Below are positions 56,014 to 64,000 of a stretch of 64,000 bases of DNA, one piece after another. Positions within the stretch are counted from its first letter, which is position 1; every line of letters starts with the position of its first letter. The notes under the pieces were generated by a model, which ran no database searches, was not told the origin of the DNA, and saw only the letters and a list, made by a program, of their open reading frames with translations. The position numbers and the translations under genes were made by a program. Source of the DNA: Enemella evansiae (lineage in GTDB: Bacteria > Pseudomonadota > Alphaproteobacteria > Rhodobacterales > Rhodobacteraceae); NCBI GenBank assembly GCA_017255395.1, contig JAFKDC010000015.1, positions 1 through 64,000 of the forward strand, in the 5' to 3' direction.

Positions 56014-57390
56014 ATGACCTATTCCCGGCAGATTTCCGATTTCATTTGCGCCCTTCGGTTCGACACCATACCGGAGCGCACCACGGTGCGTGCGCGACAA
56101 CTGATGACCGATACGCTGGGGGTAGGTCTGGCGGGCACCCGCCATCCCAATTTCGCGGCTGCGCTCAAGGGTGTGGCCGCCATCCCCGGGACGGGTGGCG
56201 ATCATCCGGTGATCGGCACCGACCGCCGCCTGACGGCGCCCTATGCCGCGCTGGTCAACGGCGTCGCCTGCCATGTGCTCGACTTCGACGACACCCATAC
56301 CGCCTCTATCGTGCATGGCAGTGCCATCCTGACGCCTCTGGTGCTTGCCTTGGGTGAAGAGGTCCATGCCAGCGGGCCGGAGGTGCTGACCGCCTTCGTC
56401 GCAGGCTGGGAGGTCGCGGCGCGCGTGGGCATCGCCTCGGGCAACAGTTTCCACAACCGCGGTTTCCATTCCACCGCCATCGCGGGCATATTCGGTGCGA
56501 CGGTCGCGGCGGGCAAGCTGCTGGGCCTGACCGCCTGCCAGATGACCAACGCACTGGGCCTGTGCGGCAGTCAGGCCGCGGGCATCACCGAGTTCCTGAG
56601 CAACAACTCTTCATCCAAGGGCTACCACGTCGGCTGGGCGGCGCGCACGGCGATGGAAATCGCCTATCTCGCCCGCGCCGGGGCAACCGGCCCTGCCACG
56701 GTCTTCGAGGGGGCGAACGGGCTGTTCTCGACCCACGGCCTGCCCGAGCTGTGCCGCCCCGAGGCGCTTGTGGAAGAGTTCGGGACGCGCTGGGAGACCG
56801 AGAATGTCTCGATCAAGCCCTATCCCTGCTGCCACTTCGCCCATGGCGCCCTTGATTGTGCCATCGCCCTGAAAGAGGACGGCATCACGCCGGACCGGAT
56901 CGAGCGCGTGCACGCGATCATCGACGAGGTCGCGGCGGGCTTTGTCTGCAAGCCGATCGAAAGCAAATACGTGCCCAGCAACGCCTATGGCGCGAAGTTC
57001 AGCCTGCCCTATCTGGTCGGTCTGGGGCTGATCGACGGTGGGGCGGACCTGTCCTCGTTCAGTGACACCGCCATCGCCCGCAAGGAGCTTCTGGATGTGG
57101 CGCGCAAGGTCACCTACGAGGATGCCGAGAAGGGCACCACCGGCTTTCCCAAGTATTTCCCGGGCCATCTGGTCGTGACCCTGACCGACGGGCAGGTGAT
57201 CGAGAAGCGTGTGCCGATCAACCGGGGCAACCCCGATCTGCCGCTGAGCGACGACGAGGTGGCCGCGAAGTTCTACGGCAACGTCACGGGCATCCTTGGC
57301 GAGGCCCGCGCCAGAACGATCTTCGAAAAGCTCGTCGCCCTTGATAAGCTCAAGGAAATCACGGGGCTGACCCGTGAGCTGATCGGCTGA
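56014..57390 (+). CDS. MmgE/PrpD family protein (iminodisuccinate epimerase-like)
   Basis: 458 residues. Active-site residues known from the family (cis-aconitate decarboxylase and relatives) have counterparts: D93 in FDDTH, H101 in VHGSA, H152 in GFHSTA, K202 in SSKGYH, K268 in IKPYP and H274/H277 in CCHFAH. Members dehydrate 2-methylcitrate, decarboxylate aconitate or epimerise iminodisuccinate. With a fumarase-superfamily lyase next door and no 2-methylcitrate genes, epimerisation of a succinyl-type stereocentre is the most attractive reading, but only inference. Confidence 0.85.
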   Translation: MTYSRQISDFICALRFDTIPERTTVRARQLMTDTLGVGLAGTRHPNFAAALKGVAAIPGTGGDHPVIGTDRRLTAPYAALVNGVACHVLDFDDTHTASIVHGSAILTPLVLALGEEVHASGPEVLTAFVAGWEVAARVGIASGNSFHNRGFHSTAIAGIFGATVAAGKLLGLTACQMTNALGLCGSQAAGITEFLSNNSSSKGYHVGWAARTAMEIAYLARAGATGPATVFEGANGLFSTHGLPELCRPEALVEEFGTRWETENVSIKPYPCCHFAHGALDCAIALKEDGITPDRIERVHAIIDEVAAGFVCKPIESKYVPSNAYGAKFSLPYLVGLGLIDGGADLSSFSDTAIARKELLDVARKVTYEDAEKGTTGFPKYFPGHLVVTLTDGQVIEKRVPINRGNPDLPLSDDEVAAKFYGNVTGILGEARARTIFEKLVALDKLKEITGLTRELIG

Positions 57391-57406
57391 ACCACGGGAA
57401 AAGACC

Positions 57407-58294
57407 ATGTCCGACCTCTCTCTTCACGGCGTCATCCCCTATCTTCCGACACCGGTGACCCCGGACGGAGAGATCGACTGCGTGGCCCTGTCGCGGCTTG
57501 TCGAGCATCTGATCGGGCAGGGGGTGCACGGCTTTGCGCCCTTGGGCTCGACCGGCGAGTTCGCCTATCTGGATGCCGCGCAGAAAGAGACCGTGGTGCG
57601 CACGGTGGTCGAGGCCGTGGACGGGCGGGTGCCGGTGATCGCGGGGGTCGCCTCGACCACCACGCGCGACGCGGTGGCACAGGCGCAGCGGTGGCGGGCC
57701 CTGGGCGCCGACGGCATCCTTGCCATTCTCGAGGCCTATTTTCCCCTCACGGACGCGGGCGTCGAAGCCTATTTCACCGCCATCGCGGATGCGACGGACG
57801 CGCCCGTGACGCTTTACACCAACCCGAATTTCCAGCGCAGCGACCTGAGTCTACCGGTGATCTCGCGGCTGTCGCATCACCCAAATATCCGCTACATCAA
57901 GGACGCCTCGACGAATACGGGGCGCCTGTTGAGCATTCTTAACCGCACCGAGGGGCGGCTTGGCGTCTTTGCCGCCTCCGCGCATATCACGACCGCGGTG
58001 ATGCTGATCGGCGGGCTGGGGTGGATGGCCGGACCGTCCTGCGTCGCGCCGCGTCAGAGCGTGGAGCTTTACGCGCTGTGCAAGGCGGGGAAATGGGACG
58101 CCGCCATGGATCTCCAGCGCCGCCTGTGGTCCCTGAACGAAAGTTTCGCCCGCTTCAACCTGGCGGCGGCGATCAAGGCGGGCCTGCGGCTTCAGGGGTT
58201 CGACTGCGGCGATCCATTGCCGCCGCAGCGCTCTCTGGACGCCGCCGAAATCGACCAACTCAAGGATGCGCTTACCAAGATCGGCGCAGTGTAA
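57407..58294 (+). CDS. DapA/N-acetylneuraminate lyase family aldolase
   Basis: 295 residues, TIM-barrel class I aldolase. GSTGE at 47-51, catalytic Y137 in LYTNP and Schiff-base K165 in YIKDAS. Location away from lysine genes and in a catabolic operon argues against tetrahydrodipicolinate synthesis; a retro-aldol or condensing step on an oxo-acid product is likelier. GGGAAAAGACC before the ATG. Confidence 0.85.
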   Translation: MSDLSLHGVIPYLPTPVTPDGEIDCVALSRLVEHLIGQGVHGFAPLGSTGEFAYLDAAQKETVVRTVVEAVDGRVPVIAGVASTTTRDAVAQAQRWRALGADGILAILEAYFPLTDAGVEAYFTAIADATDAPVTLYTNPNFQRSDLSLPVISRLSHHPNIRYIKDASTNTGRLLSILNRTEGRLGVFAASAHITTAVMLIGGLGWMAGPSCVAPRQSVELYALCKAGKWDAAMDLQRRLWSLNESFARFNLAAAIKAGLRLQGFDCGDPLPPQRSLDAAEIDQLKDALTKIGAV

Positions 58295-58309
58295 GAAAAG
58301 GAAAAGACC

Positions 58310-58654
58310 ATGATCGAACGGATCGAAACCGGCCAGCGCATGAGCAAGATCGTCAAGCACAACGGCGTGGCCTACCTTTGTGGGCAGGTCGGCGCGGGCG
58401 ACACCGTGGCCGAACAAACCCGGGACTGTCTGTCGCGCGTCGACGCCCTGCTGGAGAAGGCCGGATCGTCGCGCGAGCATATCCTGCAGGCGATTGTCTG
58501 GCTTTCCGACATGGCCGATTTCGACGAGATGAACGCGGTCTGGGACGCCTGGGTGCCCGAAGGCCACGCCCCCGCGCGGGCCTGTGGCGAGGCAAAGCTG
58601 GCGCGCGATGTGCTGAAGGTCGAAATCATCGTGACAGCCGCGATACGGGACTGA
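58310..58654 (+). CDS. RidA-family (YjgF/YER057c/UK114) protein
   Basis: 114 residues. The catalytic-site Arg (R90 in [11 protein letters not shown]) and the glutamate of the conserved VEI stretch (E105) are kept. RidA hydrolyses 2-aminoacrylate and other imines formed by PLP enzymes. Its position at the end of an operon holding a C-S lyase fits detoxification of such an intermediate. A terminator follows. Confidence 0.88.
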   Translation: MIERIETGQRMSKIVKHNGVAYLCGQVGAGDTVAEQTRDCLSRVDALLEKAGSSREHILQAIVWLSDMADFDEMNAVWDAWVPEGHAPARACGEAKLARDVLKVEIIVTAAIRD

Positions 58655-58764
58655 CCCCTCGCTATCTTACGAGGAGCGCGGTCGACCCAAACACCTCGGG
58701 AAAGCGACAGGGCTCTCACTCGATCCGGATAGGCCGGGGGGCAAGAGACAAGCACCACGATCCC

Positions 58765-58800
58765 AAGACCGCGTCGGCCTGTCCGGCGCGGTTTTCTTTT
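58765..58800 (+). terminator. Rho-independent terminator after RidA
   Basis: AAGACCGCG pairs with CGCGGTTTT and ends CTTTT. The sequence is nearly that of the tRNA-Arg terminator at 49055, differing in the loop. It closes the TTT catabolic operon. Confidence 0.85.
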
Positions 58801-58863
58801 ATTGTCCCGGTGTCATGCGGCGATTGTCGCACGGTTGTCGCATTGCGGCGGTATAGAGCCGAA

Positions 58864-59346
58864 ATGGTTTTCAGGGGCGGCGTTTTGCTCGATGTCGGCA
58901 ATCAGATAGCGGCTTTGCCGATGCGTTGGGACGCACGCGACACGGTCAGGGTGCTGATGGTGACCTCGCGCGATTCCGGGCGCTGGGTCATGCCCAAGGG
59001 CTGGACGATGGACGGCGAGAAGCCCTGGGACGCCGCCGCCATCGAGGCGCTGGAAGAGGCCGGGGCGCGCGGGCATATCGGCAGCGAGGAGCTGGGCCAG
59101 TACCGCTATGGCAAGGTCATGCCGGATGGCAGTGTCGTGCCCTGCCTCGTCCGGGTCTATCCGCTGTTCGTCGAAACCCTGCTGCGCAACTGGAAGGAAC
59201 GCGGCGAGCGCAAGCGCAAGTGGTTCTCGCCCAAGGCCGCGTCGAAGCGGGTGGCCGAGCCGGAACTGGCGGCGCTTTTGCTGTCCATCCACGACCGGCC
59301 GCAGAAACAGCCGGTAATCCGCGAATTGCTGAAGAGCTACCGGTAG
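58864..59346 (+). CDS. Nudix hydrolase (diphosphoinositol-polyphosphate-phosphatase-like) with altered Nudix box
   Basis: 160 residues from ATG 58864. The Nudix box reads KGWTMDGEKPWDAAAIEALE then EAGARG, where the usual Arg of the REUxEE core is Ile (IEALEE). The metal-binding glutamates are retained, so activity is plausible. Substrate is probably a nucleoside or inositol diphosphate. A longer in-frame reading runs through the terminator and is rejected. Confidence 0.82.
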   Translation: MVFRGGVLLDVGNQIAALPMRWDARDTVRVLMVTSRDSGRWVMPKGWTMDGEKPWDAAAIEALEEAGARGHIGSEELGQYRYGKVMPDGSVVPCLVRVYPLFVETLLRNWKERGERKRKWFSPKAASKRVAEPELAALLLSIHDRPQKQPVIRELLKSYR

Positions 59347-59471
59347 GGCGGCGCGGTCATCGGGCCGCCGATCTGGGTGCTTTGCTGAATTGATCGCGTG
59401 GAAGCGGGGCTGTCACCCGGGCGGGTGTGTGCGGCGGCGGCCTCGGGCTTAGCCTTTTCCCGTCATTCTTG

Positions 59472-59496
59472 GGCTCCGCGCTGGTTGCGCGGAGCC
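59472..59496. repeat. Perfect 10-bp hairpin between the Nudix and flavin reductase genes
   Basis: GGCTCCGCGC (59472-59481), a five-base loop, GCGCGGAGCC (59487-59496). No T-run on either side, but it lies in the convergent gap and may act as a transcript end or stabilising hairpin. Confidence 0.55.
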
Positions 59497-59551
59497 GTGA
59501 TATTCAATCCGGGCAGCGTGCATTCAGAGCTGCGCAGGGCCGGGCAGGCGC

Positions 59552-60055
59552 TCAGGCCTTCTGAAACCGTCCGTAATCGCCCGCGCTGAACACCAGCGGG
59601 CTGCCGTCGCGCGTTGTCACCCGCGAGACCTGCCCGATCACCACCGAGTGGTCCCCGGCGTCGTGGACCGCCACCTGTCGGCACTCGAACCGTGACAGGC
59701 AGCCGTCCAGCATTGGCACGCCATGCTGGTTGTACGTCCAGTCGTAGCGTCCGAAGGCCACCCCGTCGCGGGCGAAGTCGAAGCACAGGTCGACCTGTTC
59801 GGCGCCCAGCACATGGATCGCGAAAAACTCCGCCTGAACATAGAACGGATACCGCGTCGACCGTTTCGCCGGGGACCAGAGCACCAGCGGCGGGTCCAGG
59901 GAGACGCTGGAAAAGCTGTTGGCGGTGATGCCCAGCGGTCCCTCGGCGGTCGCGCAGGTGATCACGGTCACACCGGTTGCGAAGCGTCCCAGCGCGTCTC
60001 GAAAGCTGCGGGGGTCCGCTTCTGCCGGGTCGAAGGTATGGGGCATTGCGGTCAT
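59552..60055 (-). CDS. Flavin reductase family protein
   Basis: 167 residues from ATG 60055; ATG 60046 and 60124 are alternatives. FRDALGRFATGVTVIT at the start, GITANSFSSVSLDPPLVLWS (20 residues) and CFDFARDG are characteristic of the FMN-binding NADH:flavin reductase family (HpaC/RutF). It would supply reduced flavin, most likely to the SsuD-like monooxygenase on the same strand 405 bases upstream. Confidence 0.88.
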   Translation of the reverse strand: MTAMPHTFDPAEADPRSFRDALGRFATGVTVITCATAEGPLGITANSFSSVSLDPPLVLWSPAKRSTRYPFYVQAEFFAIHVLGAEQVDLCFDFARDGVAFGRYDWTYNQHGVPMLDGCLSRFECRQVAVHDAGDHSVVIGQVSRVTTRDGSPLVFSAGDYGRFQKA

Positions 60056-60459
60056 GTCCGGGCCTCGGGGCGGCGGGTGGCCGAGGGCGTTGATGTGTCG
60101 TTCAAACCTTGTCTCCCTGTCCATGGGCGCGCGTGCCGCACGGGCGATCCGGGCCGGATCGTTGCTTTCCGACTACAGGTAGAATGCGGCAACGATGCGC
60201 CAAGAGCCAGGCAATCGCAACCGTCGGGGCATCCGGGTCACAGTGGGGGCACCCGGAACCGGCGCCGCTTTATGCGGCGTCCGGTGCTGCGGCGCAAGGG
60301 CCTGCGGTTGTTGCGTGGGTCGCACCGTCACGCGGCTGGCCGCCGTGCACCGCGCGCGCGGAGCCGCCATGTGTCGCGGGGCCGCGCCGCGCGCCGTTGG
60401 CAATGCGGCGGTGTCGCCGGTGGCTGGATGGGGCTGAACCATCACAGGGGGGCTTGCCG
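60056..60459. other. Gene-free gap between monooxygenase and flavin reductase
   Basis: 404 bases. Short open frames exist in both directions but have no ribosome-binding sites and odd composition (one rich in Cys and Arg). No terminator or clear promoter seen. The gap is long for two genes expected to act together. Confidence 0.5.
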
Positions 60460-61614
60460 TCACAGCCGTTTCCCCGCCGCCAGCGGTGTCGCGGGCGGGC
60501 CATCCGGCAGGCGTCCGTAGGCCTGCGGCAGCGAGCAGGTCGCCATTTGCGGCAGCACGCGCGTCCCGAAGTGGCGACATTCGTCCAGGTGTGGATAGCC
60601 CGAGAGGATGAAGGCCCGGATGCCCATGCGGCGGTACTCTTCCAGTTCCGACAGCACCTGGTCGGTCGAGCCGACGATGGCCGCCCCACACCCTGATCGC
60701 GCCCGCCCGATGCCGGTCCAGAGGTGGCGCTCGACATAGCCGTACTGGTCCGCAAGTTCGCGCGCGCGGGCCTGATGCGCAACACCCAGAGAGCCGCTGT
60801 CCAGCGCCCGCTCGCGGATCAGGCGGCCCATCTCGTCATCAAGCCGCGAGGTGATGTGTTCGGCCCATTCGCGGGCCTCGGCCTCTGTGTCGCGGACGAT
60901 GACATGCACGCGCAGCCCGTAGTCCAGCGTTCGCCCGTGGCGCCGGGCCGCCGCGTTCACCGCCTTCATGCGCTCGGCGATCTGCGCCTTGGGTTCGGGC
61001 CACATCAGGTAGACGTCGCAATGCTGGCCACACAGTTCCAGCGCGTCGGGGGAATAGCCGCCGAAATACAGCAGCGGGCCGCCGCTCTGCCATGGCCGGG
61101 CCGGATCGGTGGGCAGCCCGCTGAAGCGGTAGTGGTCACCCGCGTAGTCGATGGTGTCGCGGGTCCAGGCCTGTTTGAGGATCTCCACCACCTCGCGCGA
61201 GCGCTGGTAGCGCAGGGCGCTTTCGGCGGTCTCGCCCGGGAAGTCGCTGCTGATCACGTTCACCGTCAGGCGGCCTTCCAGCATGTGGTCGAGCGTCGCC
61301 AAGGTGCGCGCCAGCATGATGGGCTGCATCTCTCCGCAGCGCACGGCGGCCAGCATGGCGATCCGGTCGGTGATCGGCGCGCAGCCCGCGACAAAGCTCA
61401 GCGTGTCCTGCCCGACCTGGTAGGACGAGGGGCACAGGATATTGCCAAAGCCCTGCCGTTCGGCCTCTTGCACGATGGCCGAACAATGCGCGAAGGACGA
61501 CCGCAGCCGCCCGTCCGGCACGCCAAGGAATTCGTAATCGTCCGAACACAGGGCCGCGAACCAGCTGACCTCGACGGCGTCCAGATCGGCAGAGGTGATG
61601 GGCACGACGGTCAT
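60460..61614 (-). CDS. SsuD-like flavin-dependent monooxygenase (LLM class)
   Basis: 384 residues from ATG 61614, with GGAGG five bases upstream. Luciferase-like TIM barrel; the C-terminal CGAAIVGSTDQVLSELEEYR (20 residues) and FILSGYPHLDECRHF closely resemble alkanesulfonate monooxygenase SsuD. Cleaves a C-S or similar bond using FMNH2 and O2. Substrate unknown. Divergent from a GntR regulator, which probably controls it. Confidence 0.87.
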   Translation of the reverse strand: MTVVPITSADLDAVEVSWFAALCSDDYEFLGVPDGRLRSSFAHCSAIVQEAERQGFGNILCPSSYQVGQDTLSFVAGCAPITDRIAMLAAVRCGEMQPIMLARTLATLDHMLEGRLTVNVISSDFPGETAESALRYQRSREVVEILKQAWTRDTIDYAGDHYRFSGLPTDPARPWQSGGPLLYFGGYSPDALELCGQHCDVYLMWPEPKAQIAERMKAVNAAARRHGRTLDYGLRVHVIVRDTEAEAREWAEHITSRLDDEMGRLIRERALDSGSLGVAHQARARELADQYGYVERHLWTGIGRARSGCGAAIVGSTDQVLSELEEYRRMGIRAFILSGYPHLDECRHFGTRVLPQMATCSLPQAYGRLPDGPPATPLAAGKRL

Positions 61615-61695
61615 GACGCCTCCGGGCTTGATTTCCTCTTGCGTAGCAGGCGCGTTTATGTAGATCAATACTGTATCAATTTTCAAGGAGCCGGC
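61615..61695. promoter_or_regulatory. Divergent control region with candidate GntR operator
   Basis: ATACTGTAT at 61668-61676 is a short palindrome, with ATCAAT repeated on either side (61664-61669 and 61675-61680). HutC-type GntR proteins often bind such GTATAC-like sites. The patch is AT-rich relative to its surroundings. Confidence 0.5.
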
Positions 61696-62397
61696 ATGAG
61701 GGACCGTCACGCGCTGCCCATCTACCTGCAAATCAGCGAAATGCTGATCCGCGAAATCAATGCCGGGCGGTTGCAGGACGGAGAGCGCCTGCCGCCCGAA
61801 CGGGTCTATGCAGAGCGTCTGGGCATTTCCGTCGGCACGCTGCGCAAGGCGCTGGAGGACCTGACCGAGAAGGGCCTGCTGGAGCGTGTCCACGGATCGG
61901 GCAACTATATCAGGGCGCAGGCCGACGTGCAGTCGGTTTATGCCTTTTTCCGCGTCGAACTGCTGGAGGGCGGGGGGCTGCCGACCGCCGAGCTTCTGTC
62001 CATCGACCGGGTGGCGAAGCCCGAGGGCCTGCCGTCCTTCGGCTCCAGCGCCGAGGCTCACCGCATCCGCCGCCTGAGGCGGCTGAACGGCAGGCCCGCC
62101 ATTCTGGAAGAGATCTGGCTGGATGGGGCTTATACGGACCGGATCGAACGGCGCGATCTGTCGGAATCGCTCTACCGCTTCTACCGCGAGCGGCTTGACC
62201 TGTGGGTCACCCGCGCCGAGGACCGCATGAGCCTGCTGCCCGTCCCCGACTGGGCGCCCGATGCCTTCGGACCGCGCCCCGGCGCGCCCTGCCTTTGTGC
62301 GACGCGGGTAAGCTTTGCGCGGGACGGCGCGCGGGCCGAGGTGTCCCGCGGCTGGATCGACACCGAGGTGGCGACCTATGTGGCGCGGCTGAAATGA
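61696..62397 (+). CDS. GntR/HutC-family regulator with UTRA domain
   Basis: 233 residues. Winged HTH at about 7-70 (LPIYLQISEMLIREINAGRL, 20 residues; LPPERVYAERLGISVGTLRK, 20 residues) and a UTRA ligand-binding domain (about 90-233). AAGGAG lies five bases before the ATG. Its stop overlaps the dehydrogenase start (ATGA). Likely controls both the divergent monooxygenase and its own operon. Confidence 0.9.
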   Translation: MRDRHALPIYLQISEMLIREINAGRLQDGERLPPERVYAERLGISVGTLRKALEDLTEKGLLERVHGSGNYIRAQADVQSVYAFFRVELLEGGGLPTAELLSIDRVAKPEGLPSFGSSAEAHRIRRLRRLNGRPAILEEIWLDGAYTDRIERRDLSESLYRFYRERLDLWVTRAEDRMSLLPVPDWAPDAFGPRPGAPCLCATRVSFARDGARAEVSRGWIDTEVATYVARLK

Positions 62398-63479
62398 CAG
62401 CGGGGGCGCTGCGCTACGGCGTCATCGGCTGCGGCATGATGGGGCAGGAGCACCTGCGCAATATCGCCCTGTTGCCCGGCGCGCGGGTCGCCGCGATCTT
62501 CGAACCCGATGCGCATATGGCGGCCATCGCGGCCACCTTGGCCCCCGGCGCCGTGCTGTGCCCGAACCTTGCCGCGCTTCTTGATATAGAGGGCCTTGAC
62601 TGCCTGCTGATCGCCAGCCCCAACCACTGCCACGTCGCGCAGTTGGAAGAGATCGCGCGCCGCCGTCCGCTGCCGGTGATGGTGGAAAAGCCGCTGTATA
62701 TCTCCGAGGCAGAGGCGGCGCGGGTCGCTGCGCTGGACCTGCCGGTCTGGGTGGCCATGGAGTACCGCTACATGCCCGCCATCGCGCGCTTTCTGGACCG
62801 GATCGATGCGGTCACCGGCGGCGCGACGATGCTGACGATCCGCGAGCACCGCTTTCCCTTCCTGCCCAAGGTGGGCGGCTGGAACCGCTTCAACCGCTAC
62901 ACCGGCGGCACGCTGGTCGAGAAATGCTGCCATTTCTTCGACCTCATGCGGCTGGCGCTGAAGTCCGACCCGGTGCGGATCATGGCCAGCGGCGGCCAGA
63001 TGGTGAACCATCGCGCCGAACGCTACGGCGACGCGGTGCCCGACATCTGGGACAGCGCCTATGTCATCGTCGACTTCGCCAGCGGCGCCCGCGCCATGCT
63101 GGAACTGTGCATGTACGCCGAGGGCAGCCGCTTTCAGGAGGACCTGTCGGCCTGCGGCCCGGCAGGCCGGATCGAGGCGCGCGTCCCCGGCCCGGCGCGG
63201 TTCTGGCCCCCGGCGCTGGGGCCTTCGCCGCTGGCCGAGGTCGAGGAAAGCCCGCGCCAGCCACCCGGACCGCAGGTTACCCGGCTGCCGCTGGACCCGG
63301 CGCTTCAGGCGGCGGGCGACCACAACGGCGCGACCTTTCACCAGCACCGCGCCTTTGCCGAGGCCCTGCGGGGGCGTGGCCCGTGGTCGGTGTCCCTGAG
63401 CGATGGCGCATGGGCTGCGCGCATGGGTCTTGCGGCACAACGTGCGGTAGAGGCGGGGCAGGTCGCGCACATCCTTTGA
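62394..63479 (+). CDS. Gfo/Idh/MocA-family oxidoreductase
   Basis: 361 residues. Rossmann motif GCGMMG at 12-17, then IASPNHCHV and the family's VEKPLY (catalytic Lys). C-terminal domain follows from about residue 135. Acts on a sugar, inositol or imine-type substrate with NAD(P). Coupled by ATGA to the GntR gene, so it belongs to that regulon. Confidence 0.87.
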   Translation: MTAGALRYGVIGCGMMGQEHLRNIALLPGARVAAIFEPDAHMAAIAATLAPGAVLCPNLAALLDIEGLDCLLIASPNHCHVAQLEEIARRRPLPVMVEKPLYISEAEAARVAALDLPVWVAMEYRYMPAIARFLDRIDAVTGGATMLTIREHRFPFLPKVGGWNRFNRYTGGTLVEKCCHFFDLMRLALKSDPVRIMASGGQMVNHRAERYGDAVPDIWDSAYVIVDFASGARAMLELCMYAEGSRFQEDLSACGPAGRIEARVPGPARFWPPALGPSPLAEVEESPRQPPGPQVTRLPLDPALQAAGDHNGATFHQHRAFAEALRGRGPWSVSLSDGAWAARMGLAAQRAVEAGQVAHIL

Positions 63480-63672
63480 GGAATGTTTGCGCTGTCTTTG
63501 CCGCAAATATGCCACAGAATACCCCAGATGTGGCTGAGAGAGGGGGAATATCCCTGTTTCCGGCTCAGCGTGACAGTTTCCATCTAGAGAATGTGTTGAA
63601 ATTGGGGTAACCTCGACCCCGAGCAAAACAGCCCAATAAAAATTATGGGCGCAGAGGCAGAGCGGTATTATT

Positions 63673-64000
63673 ATGAACGCGATCAATTTCGTGATCCGTA
63701 CCCGTGGGGGTACGGTCAACCATGGTTCTGTGGGTGGAGACGATCAGACATTTCTGATCGAAGCCGGGTCCGGGAACGACATTTCCCTGAACGTGGCGCA
63801 GTCCGATCTGCGCGGCTACGATCGGTCGGCCAATGACCTGTTGATCACCCTTGCCGATGGCCGTGTCATCGTGCTGGAGGGGTATTTCGACGAAGCCGGC
63901 ACCGCCGCGGCCAACCGCTTTTTCATCAGCTCCAACGGTGTCCTGAACGAAGTCGGCTTCATCGAGGCCGAGGGCGGGGCGCTGTTCGCGCAATACGGGC
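63673..64000 (+). CDS. BapA-like secreted adhesin, N-terminal fragment (cut by window edge)
   Basis: First 109 codons only. MNAINFVIRTRGGTVNHGS, GGDDQTFLIEAGSGNDISL and LADGRVIVLEGYF resemble the N-terminal prefix domain of large type I-secreted BapA-type adhesins. No classical signal peptide, as expected for type I secretion. The ribosome-binding site is weak. The 193 bases upstream contain a GCCC-ATAA/TTAT-GGGC hairpin near 63627-63646 and could hold the promoter. Confidence 0.65.
   Translation, partial: MNAINFVIRTRGGTVNHGSVGGDDQTFLIEAGSGNDISLNVAQSDLRGYDRSANDLLITLADGRVIVLEGYFDEAGTAAANRFFISSNGVLNEVGFIEAEGGALFAQYG

Noticed and set aside
58660-58764. Possible tRNA remnant before the second terminator
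   Set aside because: I could not fold a cloverleaf or find a TTCGAAT-type T loop; only the terminator is shared with the tRNA-Arg locus.
59398-59589. Short plus-strand open frame between the Nudix and flavin reductase genes
   Set aside because: No ribosome-binding site, runs through the perfect hairpin at 59472 and overlaps the end of the flavin reductase gene.
60195-60437. Cys/Arg-rich open frame in the gap before the monooxygenase
   Set aside because: No ribosome-binding site and composition typical of non-coding GC-rich sequence.

Overview
The window is a GC-rich chromosomal segment of an alphaproteobacterium, almost certainly a Rhodobacteraceae/Roseobacter-group member. This rests on the ribosomal-protein sequences, the ATP12, DUF4105, DUF4174 and host-attachment genes, the YidD-RnpA-RpmH block, a tripartite tricarboxylate transporter (TTT), and a dispersed CTTCTTCT...AAATACTCC intergenic motif that I associate with this family. 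I see no CRISPR array, no insertion sequence and no integrase.

Layout. 1-3.6 kb (minus strand): rpsL-rpsG-fusA-tuf (tuf cut by the left edge) behind a strong sigma-70 promoter. 3.7-5.5 kb: a glycosyltransferase and a DUF4105 exported protein. 5.6-27 kb (plus strand): ribosomal genes in separate blocks, rplJ-rplL, then rplB-rpsS-rplV-rpsC-rplP, then rpmC-rpsQ-rplN-rplX-rplE-rpsN-rpsH-rplF-rplR-rpsE-rpmD, then rplO-secY-adk, then rpsM-rpsK-rpoA-rplQ. Accessory genes sit between some blocks: a lysozyme-like protein, a 2OG-Fe(II) oxygenase and an unknown gene; then an MBL hydrolase, a P450 and a DEAD-box helicase. Several blocks have a recognisable promoter with a 17-bp spacer and a terminator. 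rpoB, rpoC, rplK, rplA, rpsJ, rplC, rplD and rplW are absent from where they would be expected.

27-45 kb: housekeeping genes. Plus strand: a Do-like protease, rarA, and an ATGA-coupled run crcB-pseudouridine synthase-HAD phosphatase-ATP12, then a solute-binding protein. Minus strand, read right to left: rpmH-rnpA-yidD, two small genes, ttcA, an EAL phosphodiesterase, yidC, a MOSC protein, engB, argB, a ferredoxin and a SixA-type phosphatase. 45-49 kb: TVP38-type membrane protein, FAD disulfide oxidoreductase, orphan histidine kinase, tRNA-Arg(ACG).

49.3-58.8 kb is the most interesting part. A LysR regulator diverges from a nine-gene run: TTT transporter (tctC, tctB, tctA), PLP-dependent C-S lyase, fumarase/aspartase-superfamily lyase, MmgE/PrpD protein, DapA-family lyase and RidA. 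I read it as a catabolic operon for an imported dicarboxylate or tricarboxylate carrying an N- or S-linked succinyl group, such as S-(2-succino)cysteine, iminodisuccinate or a related opine-like compound. The enzyme families are seen directly; the substrate is inference.

58.8-64 kb: Nudix hydrolase, flavin reductase, SsuD-like flavin monooxygenase, a divergent GntR/UTRA regulator coupled to a Gfo/Idh dehydrogenase, and the first 109 codons of a BapA-like secreted adhesin running off the right edge.
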